From positions 124,001 to 188,000 of the forward strand of contig CANLOY010000004.1 in the NCBI GenBank assembly GCA_947493005.1: a stretch of DNA of 64,000 nt. Direction: 5' to 3'. The notes beneath the pieces are model-generated. The model ran no database searches and was not told the origin of the DNA. It was given only the letters and a program-made list of their open reading frames with translations. The translations under genes were made by a program, and so were the position numbers. The stretch is from an uncultured Roseivirga sp. GTDB taxonomy: Bacteria > Bacteroidota > Bacteroidia > Cytophagales > Cyclobacteriaceae. Each line of letters starts with the position of its first letter. Positions within the stretch are counted from its first letter, which is position 1. Below are positions 36,928-46,013 of the stretch, one piece after another.

Positions 36928-38572
36928 GATATTTTTATTTTTGAGTTAATACTTATTTACACTTGGACTTGACACGGACTTAACACGGTCTTGCCATTTC
37001 CTATGAAAATACATCAAGAATTGAGCAAAGGTTGATAGTTGGGTGTTGATGCTTTAGTCTGCATTATTATGCTCTGCCATCCCTTCCATTAAAATTTTCA
37101 AAAGAGAAAAGAAAAAGGAAAAAAAGAAAAGAGAAAGCCATTCTGACATTCAGGCGGTGGTAAAATGCAAGGCTTGCTGAGGAACGAAGCAACTTGTTTT
37201 AGCCTTTCATTTTAATCATGCGTTGGCATGTGGGAGCCTGAATATATTTGCTGCATCTTTTTATTTGTTTTCTAATCGAGTCATTCTGAAAGGACAAAAA
37301 AAGCCACCCTAGAAGGGCAGCTCTGAGAAACTAAACTCTAACCAAAATAGCCGAATGGTATAATCTACTACACCACACCGAACAATGCCCATGAAAAATG
37401 GACGACCTGAAGTACGAACGCCCGCCAATAGCCACCTGCTACCGAAACGAACTCTAAATAATAACTTAAACATAGTGCCTCACCACAGGACGGTGTGATT
37501 GTGGCAAGGGCAGTGAAGAAAAAATACTACCCATAGGTGTGGAGATTTTTTTGAAACTGGCGTAGCGAACCCTTGTAAACGCTCACATCCGCATGCCTGT
37601 AACTTTGTATTATGTTGTTGTTTTTATTTTCTCTAGGATTCTTCAACTTTTTTTTCTAACAGTCAATGGATTGTGTGTCTGGATTTGTGCGAAACGCAGG
37701 TAAACTAAGGCGTAGCTTTTAATGCGAGCCGCCTGCGAGTGGAGCAAGGGTGCTGTAGAAAAAGCCTGATAAGGCGACTACAGCTATGTTGAAAACACAG
37801 GGCTGGCGTGATTTTTTGCTTTAAAGAGGTCGGAAAAGGCAAGTGTAGCGATTGAATGAAGCGGAATATTGAAGAACGGTTTCTTAACAGATAATTGTAT
37901 TGAAGTGGAGGTGTAGCATTTGGTATTTTCATTTTCAACCAAATGTGGGTATTGAGGATAAGCATCAATAGCAAACGAATTGTAGTGATGAAATGTGGAG
38001 TGTAATGAATGAGCTACTCTTGTGTGGGGTGCTGAAAGTGGCTGAGTTGAAGTATGAAACGAAGCGACTGTAGGCACTGGATTATTTGCAAAAAGCATGA
38101 CAGCCCGAATAGCCCGCAGCGACCCGCAGGCGAGCCCAAACACATGCAGCGACAGACCCCCAATTTACTTTTCAGTGAGTATAGCGAACACTTTATTGGG
38201 GTTTGGGGGGATGAAATAGCTGCTAGTGAGGATTGAGGGAAATGTGTGAAGCAAAACAAGTGAACGGCAGATGGTGAGCACCTACTGGAGCACAAACCAA
38301 CTGATAAGTGAACGCTATATGCAAGGGCGACCGTAGGGAGTGTATTTTACCCTTGCAGATATGTTTTTGCGAAACAAAATGAAACGATTGACGAACACCG
38401 CTTTACCTGCGTTGGGGATGTGCGTTGGGAAAAGGAAGTGTAGGACAATATGGAATGTAGCTTGCGGAATGGAATAATGGGCTACTCTTACTGTGCGGAG
38501 CTGAAAGCTTGTGATTGCAGTGAGGCACGAACACAAAGAACAGGCTGTAGGCACATTGGGTGCGGTTGCCTA
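36928..38572. other. 1.6-kb structured non-coding region of the element
   Basis: No convincing protein-coding gene in 1.6 kb. Open frames exist on both strands but are Cys/His/Ser-rich or highly basic and look random. The region instead contains inverted repeats: a nested hairpin (37752-37784, GCTGTAG/CTACAGC around GCCT/AGGC), CCCCAAT/ATTGGGG (38158-38164, 38195-38201) and TGCAAGGG/CCCTTGCA (38320-38327, 38350-38357). A diverged duplication is seen around the shared string GCTACTCTT (about 38011 and 38481), each followed by a GCTGAAAG motif and CTGTAGGCAC. A purine-only tract lies at about 37100-37135. Candidates are a non-coding RNA, a transfer or replication origin, or decayed DNA. Confidence 0.55.
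37752..37784. repeat. Nested hairpin in the non-coding region
   Basis: GCTGTAG (37752-37758) pairs with CTACAGC (37778-37784); inside it GCCT (37764-37767) pairs with AGGC (37772-37775) over a GATA tetraloop. The two stems are separated by small internal loops, giving an RNA-like rather than simple terminator structure. Confidence 0.5.
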
Positions 38573-40639
38573 TTACCCTAATTGTTCTTCAAACGATTGC
38601 TTTACTAAATCAATAACGTAATCCAATTCGGACGGATTTTGCAGACCTACTTCAACATCTCCATTGCCCCATCTACCTAAATCACTAACATCCTTGCAAA
38701 GTCCATTTGGGTCTTTTATTTGGTCAAAATCAATATTGAGAGATAGCCTTAATTTCTTCTTTTGTGGCACTACATCAACAAAATTAGTTTGAGCTTTAAA
38801 TGCTATGTAAAGCTTCTTAAACTCTACTCTGACAGATGAATCTATATTACACACTCTTTTTTCAAAAGATTGGTATAGGTCTAACATGTCGTCTTGTAAA
38901 TACTCATATTGGTCAATTGTATATTGAACCTCATCTTTCGATTTTTCTGGTTCTCGATATACATTCAAAGACTCTTCACTTAAGGTGGGACGAGTCCAGA
39001 CGATTAAGGCTCTACCTGCTAAATCATTTGCTCTTTTATTAATGGCTTCCTCATTCCAAGTTTCAGCATTTCTTACTGACTGATTAAGAAACAAAGGACT
39101 CTCATTGAAACCACCTGTGATGGTTTTCTTATGCGAAAAAGGTTTGTCCGATAGTTCAGAATTGTAAGCTGTTAATGATAGATTACCAAGAGTATGTAAG
39201 TACTTTTCTTTTATGCCTTTCCAATTATCTCCTAGTTCTTTTTGCCATTCCTCAGACACCTTCGGATTTTGAGGTAGGATATGTTCAATTGTATAGTTTT
39301 CAGCATTTACCAATTCTTTCCTACAGTGATTTTCAAGACTTTCTAGTAGATAATTTCTCGACCTAAAGTTGTATACATCTTTGATTTGTATTTCTCTTTC
39401 AAACTCCGCATCATCAGGAAACCTTCTATATCCGTCCATGAGTAGGAATGCAGCTTTAACCGATTCCAAATAAGTTTCTCTTTTCACCTGCTTGTATAAA
39501 TTAGCAAATGTCTTGTTTAGGCTATTTGTAGGTATGCCACAGATTGCTCTTCTGAACACATAGTTCTTTGTGATATTTAACAGTTCTTTGAACTCGTCAA
39601 TAGAAATTACATCTTCTTCAAAATCACCATATGCGGCAAGAAGAAATGGATATGAAGTATCCATTCGTAGTTTAGCAATTGCCTTGAAAATATTCAATAG
39701 AGACGTGTCTGGTTCTTTGTGTAGAGCCAATCGAACGTAAAATTGAGAATACCTATATAGTTCTTTTACAATACTCTCTGTTTCAGTGTTATCTTGATTG
39801 TTGAAGAACTTTTTAAATGTAGTGTAAACATCTCCAATCTTAGGAATAGCCCCTTGTTTCATGGTCAAGTAGTCTCTCATAAACCAAGGTAGTGAACCGA
39901 TATGGTCGCCAAAGCTTTGTTCCATTGGATACCAATATTGCTCGTATAAGTGTTTTTGAAATGCAGGCTCCTGTTCCATCAAGATATAATTTCTTATAAG
40001 GTCTGCTTGAGATAAATTAAGACCAGTGGAATTAAGACTTTCAAAAATGAGTTGAGGATTGTCTTTTTCTCTTTCCAATGCCACATCAACGATTATAAGC
40101 TTTTGTAGTCCTTTATAAATGTTGTTGGCATTTTCCTTTGTTATTTGTTCAAAGAAGTACTGGAAATTCTCAAGAATCCTTGTTGAGCTTTTCTCTGGTA
40201 ATGGCTTTCCAGTGAGTACACATTTCAATGTTTCTTTGTCTCTTCTGGTAAGAAGCAGTTTGTAATAGAGTTCTGTTTCCTCTTCTGCATTGAATAGGTA
40301 ATAATTCTTGAGTTTTTTACTTGTAGTTTCTATTTCAGCATCAGGATTCTTCTCAAGAAATTTTACAAGAGCAGCAATTATCAATGTTATAGTTGTCAAG
40401 CGTTGCTGTCCGTCAATCACCAAATATTTGTGTATCTCAGCAATGGTGTGAATATCTGGTTGAAAGTAAACCACAGAACCTACGAAATGACCTTTATCCG
40501 AATCAGCTGTGTTTTGAATATCCTTTAATAGTTGTACACATTGCTTGTACTGCCAGCTATAGGTTCTTTGGTAGATTGGTATTACGAACTGCTTTGGTTC
40601 TTTTATTATCGCTAGTAGATTTTTTGCTGATGCTTTCAT
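38573..40639 (-). CDS. DUF262/DUF1524 (GmrSD-like) HNH nuclease
   Basis: 688 residues. The N-terminal DUF262 domain has FVIPIYQRTYSW and the nucleotide-handling motif VIDGQQRLTT (about 76-85). The C-terminal DUF1524 HNH nuclease has ENYTIEHILPQNPKVSEEW (about 450-465) and LGNLSLTAYNSELSD, with the expected His and Asn. Both catalytic parts of the fused GmrSD type IV restriction family appear intact. These enzymes cleave modified DNA in an NTP-dependent manner. It follows the Argonaute gene by 13 nt and is the last gene of the operon, so it could be an effector of the system or a stand-alone type IV enzyme added behind it. Confidence 0.88.
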   Translation of the reverse strand: MKASAKNLLAIIKEPKQFVIPIYQRTYSWQYKQCVQLLKDIQNTADSDKGHFVGSVVYFQPDIHTIAEIHKYLVIDGQQRLTTITLIIAALVKFLEKNPDAEIETTSKKLKNYYLFNAEEETELYYKLLLTRRDKETLKCVLTGKPLPEKSSTRILENFQYFFEQITKENANNIYKGLQKLIIVDVALEREKDNPQLIFESLNSTGLNLSQADLIRNYILMEQEPAFQKHLYEQYWYPMEQSFGDHIGSLPWFMRDYLTMKQGAIPKIGDVYTTFKKFFNNQDNTETESIVKELYRYSQFYVRLALHKEPDTSLLNIFKAIAKLRMDTSYPFLLAAYGDFEEDVISIDEFKELLNITKNYVFRRAICGIPTNSLNKTFANLYKQVKRETYLESVKAAFLLMDGYRRFPDDAEFEREIQIKDVYNFRSRNYLLESLENHCRKELVNAENYTIEHILPQNPKVSEEWQKELGDNWKGIKEKYLHTLGNLSLTAYNSELSDKPFSHKKTITGGFNESPLFLNQSVRNAETWNEEAINKRANDLAGRALIVWTRPTLSEESLNVYREPEKSKDEVQYTIDQYEYLQDDMLDLYQSFEKRVCNIDSSVRVEFKKLYIAFKAQTNFVDVVPQKKKLRLSLNIDFDQIKDPNGLCKDVSDLGRWGNGDVEVGLQNPSELDYVIDLVKQSFEEQLG

Positions 40640-40652
40640 TTCTTAATAAGGT

Positions 40653-42746
40653 TTACAAAAACCACAAATTACTTTTTCCAAATTCTGGTATTTCTTCCCC
40701 TTCAAAATGAGGGAATATTTCCGCTACCATTTCGGGGTATTTTATTGTTACAGGTAAGTTTTGTTGGCTTACTGATTTCCAGTACATTCTGCTGAATTGA
40801 TATACCTGGTCAATCAATTCTTTTACTACTTTAGGGTCTTTCGTTCTTTCACGGTCAGTACAATAGATACCCAGCTTTATAGGGAATGGATACCCCTCAT
40901 GTGATTTATGTATTTCACCATGATAGCGAGTGTTGTTAAACAATAGGAACTTGCCTCTACCAAGGTTGATGAATGTACCGCTCAAAGGCATGAGTTCTTG
41001 CCAATCATCATCAAAAGCAACAATATCCTGAGATTCTGTTTTGTTGATTGAGAGAATGAAAACAGGTATATCAAGTTCCAGCTCTCTTAATCCATCTTCA
41101 ATGGGTTTAAGTTCTTTTTGACTCATGTTTTTGTAGAAGTGAATCACCAACCTTTCTACAGCATTGTTGAGTGCTGCATATTCTTTAATTGCTCTGAGTA
41201 TTGAACCTGCTAACTCCTCCGTTTGGTTCTTCTGAAAACACTCAAAACGGTTGAAGTTTCCATTGTTTGTGAAACTGAACGCACTGCCTATGTATTGAAT
41301 ATCCGTATCTACATTTTTAAATGCCCCGACACCTACTACCAATTCATTTCTCATGGCAGTATCAAGCCTCCAAGGTTTACCATCCAATTTGGCCAATATC
41401 GCTATGGCAATATTTGGTAGGCTATAGTGGTAGCTACTACTATCTACTTTATTAGCATCAATTACCTGTGATGTGATTTTTCGTTTGAGTAGTGTTTCTT
41501 TTACCTTATAGTAGATTTCTCTTTGTTCCTTGTCAATAGTGTTTTTGGCGTGAGGACTTATGTAAATAGCTATGTATTGGATACTCTCATCAAAAGGGTT
41601 TTGATTTAGAGCCTCTTCAATTTCTGGTAATGGATTGTTCTTGGATTTGAATTTAATAGCCAATTCTTTCTGAGGGTAATAACTGGTTTTTGAGAAATTA
41701 TATAGCCCTCCAAAACCTCTTGCAGTACCCCGAAAGTAATCGTGTAGCTTGATGCCGATTTCTTCGTCCTCCTCATGTAAAATGAAGAAAAAATGAATGC
41801 TATTATATGGGCTTATTTCTAAAGGGCCATGTGTTTTCATTCCTTGCATTGGCACTTTATGGAGTTTCTTGTTACCAAAGGCTAGTAAATTACTTTTATT
41901 ACTTACTGAGCCAATCATCATGTTCTTAACAGGTAGAAATCCTCTCTTATCTAACGGAATAATGGATTTGAACTCCTTTGTATTCAAGTACTTTTTATAA
42001 AACCCTTCTATTCGTTGGTTGAATTTCTTGTACTTGTTTGTCCTATCTGGTGCAGGTGTCGGTAATTGCAGTGCTGTTCTTAGGTCAAAATTCCATAAAG
42101 GATATACTTGCTCTAAATTTCTCTTTCCCTCATCTGGCAGTTCATCATATTTGTACAAACCATTATCATAAATCACCCAACTAAAACTTTCAGGTGAAAC
42201 ATCAGCCATTAGTATAGCAATGCTTTTTTTGAATACCTTGGATTTACCTTCATAAGATAGGAGCAACTCTGGATTGCTCGTTAGTGTACCTATTTGAACC
42301 TTTAAAGAGAATTTTTCATAGAAGTTATATTCTTGTGTTGACTCTTTCGTGTTCGGCAACCATATCTCTGTATCCTGTACAAAGTTTGGTTTCACCAAAG
42401 CTCCTTTGTTAGTGAAATAGCCATGAATTAGGTAATTGTAATACCTCTTCAGGATTGATGTGGAAAATGCAGTGTTTTCAGATTTTACTGATTTTTCATT
42501 TCCATCATCATCCGTAGTAATGGTATAAGTGGGTTTGCTGTCTTTGGTTATAGATAGGCTTCCCTCAAATTCAGATTTAAACGATAAATAGAAATGTTCT
42601 TGTTCTCCGAAATGAGCAACAACCTCTTTTGGCACAAGTGTATGATAAACTCTTATAAGACCTTCTTGCTCTGTATCAGAAAAGTAGAAAGTAAGTGATT
42701 TATCTGGGTGTTTAAATGTTAATATATTGAAGGTAAGGTTGCTCAT
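40653..42746 (-). CDS. Long prokaryotic Argonaute, catalytically inactive PIWI
   Basis: 697 residues, the length of a full N-PAZ-MID-PIWI protein. The MID domain shows YYKVK (about 412-416), SQVID (about 425) and LAKLDGKPWRL (about 452), consistent with the Y-K-Q-K set that binds a 5'-phosphorylated guide. The PIWI domain follows with SLPNIAIAILAKL, LVVGVGAFK (about 467-475) and RLVIHFYKN (about 530-538). In cleaving Argonautes the second motif reads GxD and the third HxDG-like; here Gly and Tyr replace the two catalytic Asp residues, so slicing is very unlikely. It follows the small 194-residue gene by 18 nt in the type III R-M operon. Guide-directed target recognition with a partner effector is the simplest model. 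Confidence 0.88.
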   Translation of the reverse strand: MSNLTFNILTFKHPDKSLTFYFSDTEQEGLIRVYHTLVPKEVVAHFGEQEHFYLSFKSEFEGSLSITKDSKPTYTITTDDDGNEKSVKSENTAFSTSILKRYYNYLIHGYFTNKGALVKPNFVQDTEIWLPNTKESTQEYNFYEKFSLKVQIGTLTSNPELLLSYEGKSKVFKKSIAILMADVSPESFSWVIYDNGLYKYDELPDEGKRNLEQVYPLWNFDLRTALQLPTPAPDRTNKYKKFNQRIEGFYKKYLNTKEFKSIIPLDKRGFLPVKNMMIGSVSNKSNLLAFGNKKLHKVPMQGMKTHGPLEISPYNSIHFFFILHEEDEEIGIKLHDYFRGTARGFGGLYNFSKTSYYPQKELAIKFKSKNNPLPEIEEALNQNPFDESIQYIAIYISPHAKNTIDKEQREIYYKVKETLLKRKITSQVIDANKVDSSSYHYSLPNIAIAILAKLDGKPWRLDTAMRNELVVGVGAFKNVDTDIQYIGSAFSFTNNGNFNRFECFQKNQTEELAGSILRAIKEYAALNNAVERLVIHFYKNMSQKELKPIEDGLRELELDIPVFILSINKTESQDIVAFDDDWQELMPLSGTFINLGRGKFLLFNNTRYHGEIHKSHEGYPFPIKLGIYCTDRERTKDPKVVKELIDQVYQFSRMYWKSVSQQNLPVTIKYPEMVAEIFPHFEGEEIPEFGKSNLWFL

Positions 42747-42764
42747 TTACAGTCATTCTATTTT

Positions 42765-43349
42765 CTATGCATCAAAATCGTTTTTGTAGTTTGTTCTTTC
42801 GTTTTCATTAGCGGTATAAACTATGCTAATGTTGTTTCTCTTACATGTCTCGTACAATTCTGGATATAATACCCGTGTCTTGAATAGATTCTTTTCCGTA
42901 ACATTCCCTTTAGAATTTGGTAGTTTATTCCATTCTATTTTAGTCTTATAAAATATCCTGTCAGCTTCTTCTATGTCTGATTCATAGAATCTATAGACCT
43001 GTTCTTTGGGTACTTTGTAAGGAGCGTGTTCTGGTATGTGTTTATTGAAGTCAATAAAAAACTTAGGTGGAGAAAAAGGATTTTTCGGGTCATAGGTTAG
43101 CCCTAATACTTGAGCTAAAGCCCTGTACTCATCTTTATTCAAAATGGGGTCTATTACAAACCCTTTCTGAACGTCAATACTTAATCTGTAATTCTGCTCC
43201 CTAACGACAAAAATGAGCTTGAAAGGTGTCTCATAAATATCAAAAAATACTTCAAACCGAACACCTGAGGTTAGATAATCAAAGCTAGAATAGGTCTCAC
43301 CTTTGTTCTTTAAGTCTCTATATAATGGTACTAATCCTTCCAGCTTCAT
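42765..43349 (-). CDS. Small conserved-looking protein between Res and Argonaute (DUF6037-like?)
   Basis: 194 residues, cytoplasmic, no signal peptide. It starts MKLEGLVPLYRDLKNKGETYSSFDYLTSGVRFEVFF and continues with alternating strands (FKLIFVVREQNYRLSIDVQKGFVI) and a charged helical C-terminus. It resembles what I recall of the DUF6037 family, but I could not verify this. It has 12-nt and 18-nt gaps to Res and Argonaute, respectively, so is certainly part of the same operon. Plausible as an adaptor linking the Argonaute and restriction parts. No catalytic motif is evident. Confidence 0.7.
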   Translation of the reverse strand: MKLEGLVPLYRDLKNKGETYSSFDYLTSGVRFEVFFDIYETPFKLIFVVREQNYRLSIDVQKGFVIDPILNKDEYRALAQVLGLTYDPKNPFSPPKFFIDFNKHIPEHAPYKVPKEQVYRFYESDIEEADRIFYKTKIEWNKLPNSKGNVTEKNLFKTRVLYPELYETCKRNNISIVYTANENERTNYKNDFDA

Positions 43350-43361
43350 TCTGATAAACGT

Positions 43362-46001
43362 TTACTCTACCAATTCTCCCAATTTGGTTACATGCTTATA
43401 TTCTACCTCATCAATTACTGCAAAATGCTTTTCACCACATTTGATTTTAAGCCTTTCATCATTTCGTAATTTGGAAAGGTCTTTGGTGGATTTTGTTTCT
43501 GCTACGAAGTAGATTTTCTTTTCATCTTTAAATATTAAAGCCCAATCTGGATTGTAATTGCCTATAGGTGTAGGAATCTTAAACCATGCTGGCAATTTGA
43601 AATAAAACTCTACCTGCTCACTACTTTCACAGTCTTTGGCAAACTGACTTTCAACTTCTGAATCTAAAGGAATGTAGTTGTCATAAATGGTCTTATCCGA
43701 GTTTGCTACTTCATGAAATACACTGTCCAGATAAATTTCCAACTCACTTTCTTCAAAAAGCCTCATCTCGTATTCTGTCTCTCCCAATTTATCGTATCGT
43801 ATGCCATTAATCATGAGTTCATATAGCTCTGTTTTAATGGATTTTATACTTAAATCAAGGAATAATTGGGGGTTGACAAGTATGTCATTTAGTCTTTCGG
43901 ATTTCTCAATTATTTCATAGATAGTTGAGCGTGTGAGTTCAGTTCTATTTTGAATATATCCCAATACATCTGGTATATTGAACCGTGCAGCATCTACAGT
44001 GATGGCTTTTTCGGTGAGTACATCACCACTCACACCTTTGTCATCCATAGTCACTCTTTTTTTTGTTGACCTGATAACAGGTGTTTTAATAGGGGGGAGT
44101 GCCTTTACTGCCTTAGTAGCTTTTTCTACTAATTCTTTAGTATCATAAGCTACTCGATAGGTTGTTTGATGTTTTATTCTGTCCCAAATCTCTTTGAAAT
44201 TCTCATCCAGTTCAAACCCTTTCCTATAGTTGATTGCAGCTCTGTCTCGCTTGTTTTTTATCCTGCCTTTAAATGAAACTCCACAATCGTCTTCAATTTC
44301 CTTTTGAAGAGATTTAGCAAAATCATCATAAGCTTCATTGGCTATGACAGTTAATCTATTGATATTTTTGTCATAGGTTCTTTCTCCATCTTTGTTGACT
44401 GCTAAACGCAATCCTCTTCCGATTTCCTGCCTTTTCTTTATTTCCGATTTTGATTCGTTTAACGTACAAATCTGAAATACATTGGGATTGTCCCAACCTT
44501 CTCTTAACGCTGAATGAGAGAAAATAAAGCGAAGTGGATTGTCGAGGCTAAGCAATCTTTCTTTGTCACGCATGATGAGTTTGTAGGTATCGTCATCTGC
44601 CTGAGTCACTCCATTTGTATCTTTTACCTTGCCCTTTTTGTCCTGTGAGAAATAACCATTATGTGAACTTTTCATATTCACGGCTAATTCTTTGAAAGCT
44701 GGTTGTTCTCCTAATTCTGCATATATTTCTTCAAACCATGTGGCAAACTTCCCCTTTGTGGGATTACCTGTTTCATCATACTGGCGATAGTTGGCTACTT
44801 TGTCGATAAAGAATAGTGACAGTACTTTGATGCCTTTAGACCTGAATTTTCGTTCTTTTTTGAAATGCTCTTCTATGGTCTTTCTGATTTGGTACTTCAT
44901 TACCTCATCTGTCAACCCTCCCTGGCTTTCTCCTACATAGAGCATGGCTCCATTTGAGAATGTCAGACTTTCTTCTCCTGCATCAATTTCTTCAACTATA
45001 TATCCGTTGTTGTAAATCTCCCTTTCATTAGAAAGGGTGTATAAGTCGTCTCCAACTTTTACGGTAATCTTCTTTTGCTTTACTCCGTCTCCATTGTTGT
45101 AATCAATGGTCAATTTTGCAGTTACTTTCGTCTTGGTTGCTTTTACTGCATCCAGCACAACAAATGCTTCATTGTTACTGTCTTCTGTTACAATAGAGTC
45201 AACCTCTATTTGTTTGACTAATCCCAAATCATACGCTTTCACTGGGTTAAGGCTATACACGAGATTGTAGATGTTCTTGTGCGTAGCAGAATAACGTAAT
45301 GTACAGAGTGGATTCAGTTTTTGTAGAGCCTCTTTTCTTTTCTCTGTCTCCATGTTTTGTGGTTCATCCACAATCACAATAGGGTTTACTGCCTGAATAA
45401 ACTCAATCGGTTTCTGTCCTGTTAGTTTGTCGTTGGGCTTATTGATAATGTTTTCATCCTTGGCAAAGGAATCTATATTGATGACCAGTATTTCAATATT
45501 ATTGCCTGTAGCAAAACCTCTTAATTGTGATACTCTACCTGAATCATACACATTGAAATTGACAGGTGTTTTCTCATAGAGTGTCTGAAAATGGTCATTG
45601 GTAATCTGTAAATTTTTCAAGACACCTTCTCGAATGGCAACACTTGGTACAACAATTACAAATTTTTTAAATCCATAGGTCTTATGGAGTTCGTGAATGG
45701 TACGTAGATACACATAGGTTTTACCTGTACCTGTTTCCATTTCTACTGAGAAATTATGACCGTCTAGCTCGGTAGATTTTGTAATTTCATTTTGCTCTTG
45801 GATGGATTGTATGTTTTCTAAAAGCTGCTCATCTGACAGGGCAGATTTATTGGCTACACCTGCAATTAAATTGAGGTTTCCTTCTTCCTTTAGGCTAAAT
45901 TCAAATGCACTATCGTCTTGGGGTTGCCCTTCAAAAATGGAAACTACTGCATTAATGGCATCTATTTGGTATTGCTGATTTGGGTCAAATTTTAACTTCA
46001 T
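43362..46001 (-). CDS. res: Type III restriction enzyme Res subunit
   Basis: 879 residues. Superfamily-2 helicase motifs: Walker A METGTGKTYVYLR (about 88-96), motif II VDEPQNMET (about 212, DEPQ instead of the usual DEPH/DEAH), SATHKN (motif III) and a motif VI stretch EIGRGLRLAVN. At the C-terminus the PD-(D/E)xK nuclease is visible as NPDWALIFKDEKKIYFVAETKST (about 815-838, Asp, Glu and Lys in order). Together with Mod it would cleave at inversely oriented unmethylated sites after ATP-dependent sliding. It follows mod by 12 nt. All key residues seem present. Confidence 0.92.
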   Translation of the reverse strand: MKLKFDPNQQYQIDAINAVVSIFEGQPQDDSAFEFSLKEEGNLNLIAGVANKSALSDEQLLENIQSIQEQNEITKSTELDGHNFSVEMETGTGKTYVYLRTIHELHKTYGFKKFVIVVPSVAIREGVLKNLQITNDHFQTLYEKTPVNFNVYDSGRVSQLRGFATGNNIEILVINIDSFAKDENIINKPNDKLTGQKPIEFIQAVNPIVIVDEPQNMETEKRKEALQKLNPLCTLRYSATHKNIYNLVYSLNPVKAYDLGLVKQIEVDSIVTEDSNNEAFVVLDAVKATKTKVTAKLTIDYNNGDGVKQKKITVKVGDDLYTLSNEREIYNNGYIVEEIDAGEESLTFSNGAMLYVGESQGGLTDEVMKYQIRKTIEEHFKKERKFRSKGIKVLSLFFIDKVANYRQYDETGNPTKGKFATWFEEIYAELGEQPAFKELAVNMKSSHNGYFSQDKKGKVKDTNGVTQADDDTYKLIMRDKERLLSLDNPLRFIFSHSALREGWDNPNVFQICTLNESKSEIKKRQEIGRGLRLAVNKDGERTYDKNINRLTVIANEAYDDFAKSLQKEIEDDCGVSFKGRIKNKRDRAAINYRKGFELDENFKEIWDRIKHQTTYRVAYDTKELVEKATKAVKALPPIKTPVIRSTKKRVTMDDKGVSGDVLTEKAITVDAARFNIPDVLGYIQNRTELTRSTIYEIIEKSERLNDILVNPQLFLDLSIKSIKTELYELMINGIRYDKLGETEYEMRLFEESELEIYLDSVFHEVANSDKTIYDNYIPLDSEVESQFAKDCESSEQVEFYFKLPAWFKIPTPIGNYNPDWALIFKDEKKIYFVAETKSTKDLSKLRNDERLKIKCGEKHFAVIDEVEYKHVTKLGELVE

Positions 46002-46013
46002 ACTATCCTGTTA

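Noticed and set aside
38014-38295. Open frames with odd compositions within the non-coding block
   Set aside because: Both strands open by lack of stops in structured DNA; no start signals or protein-like pattern.
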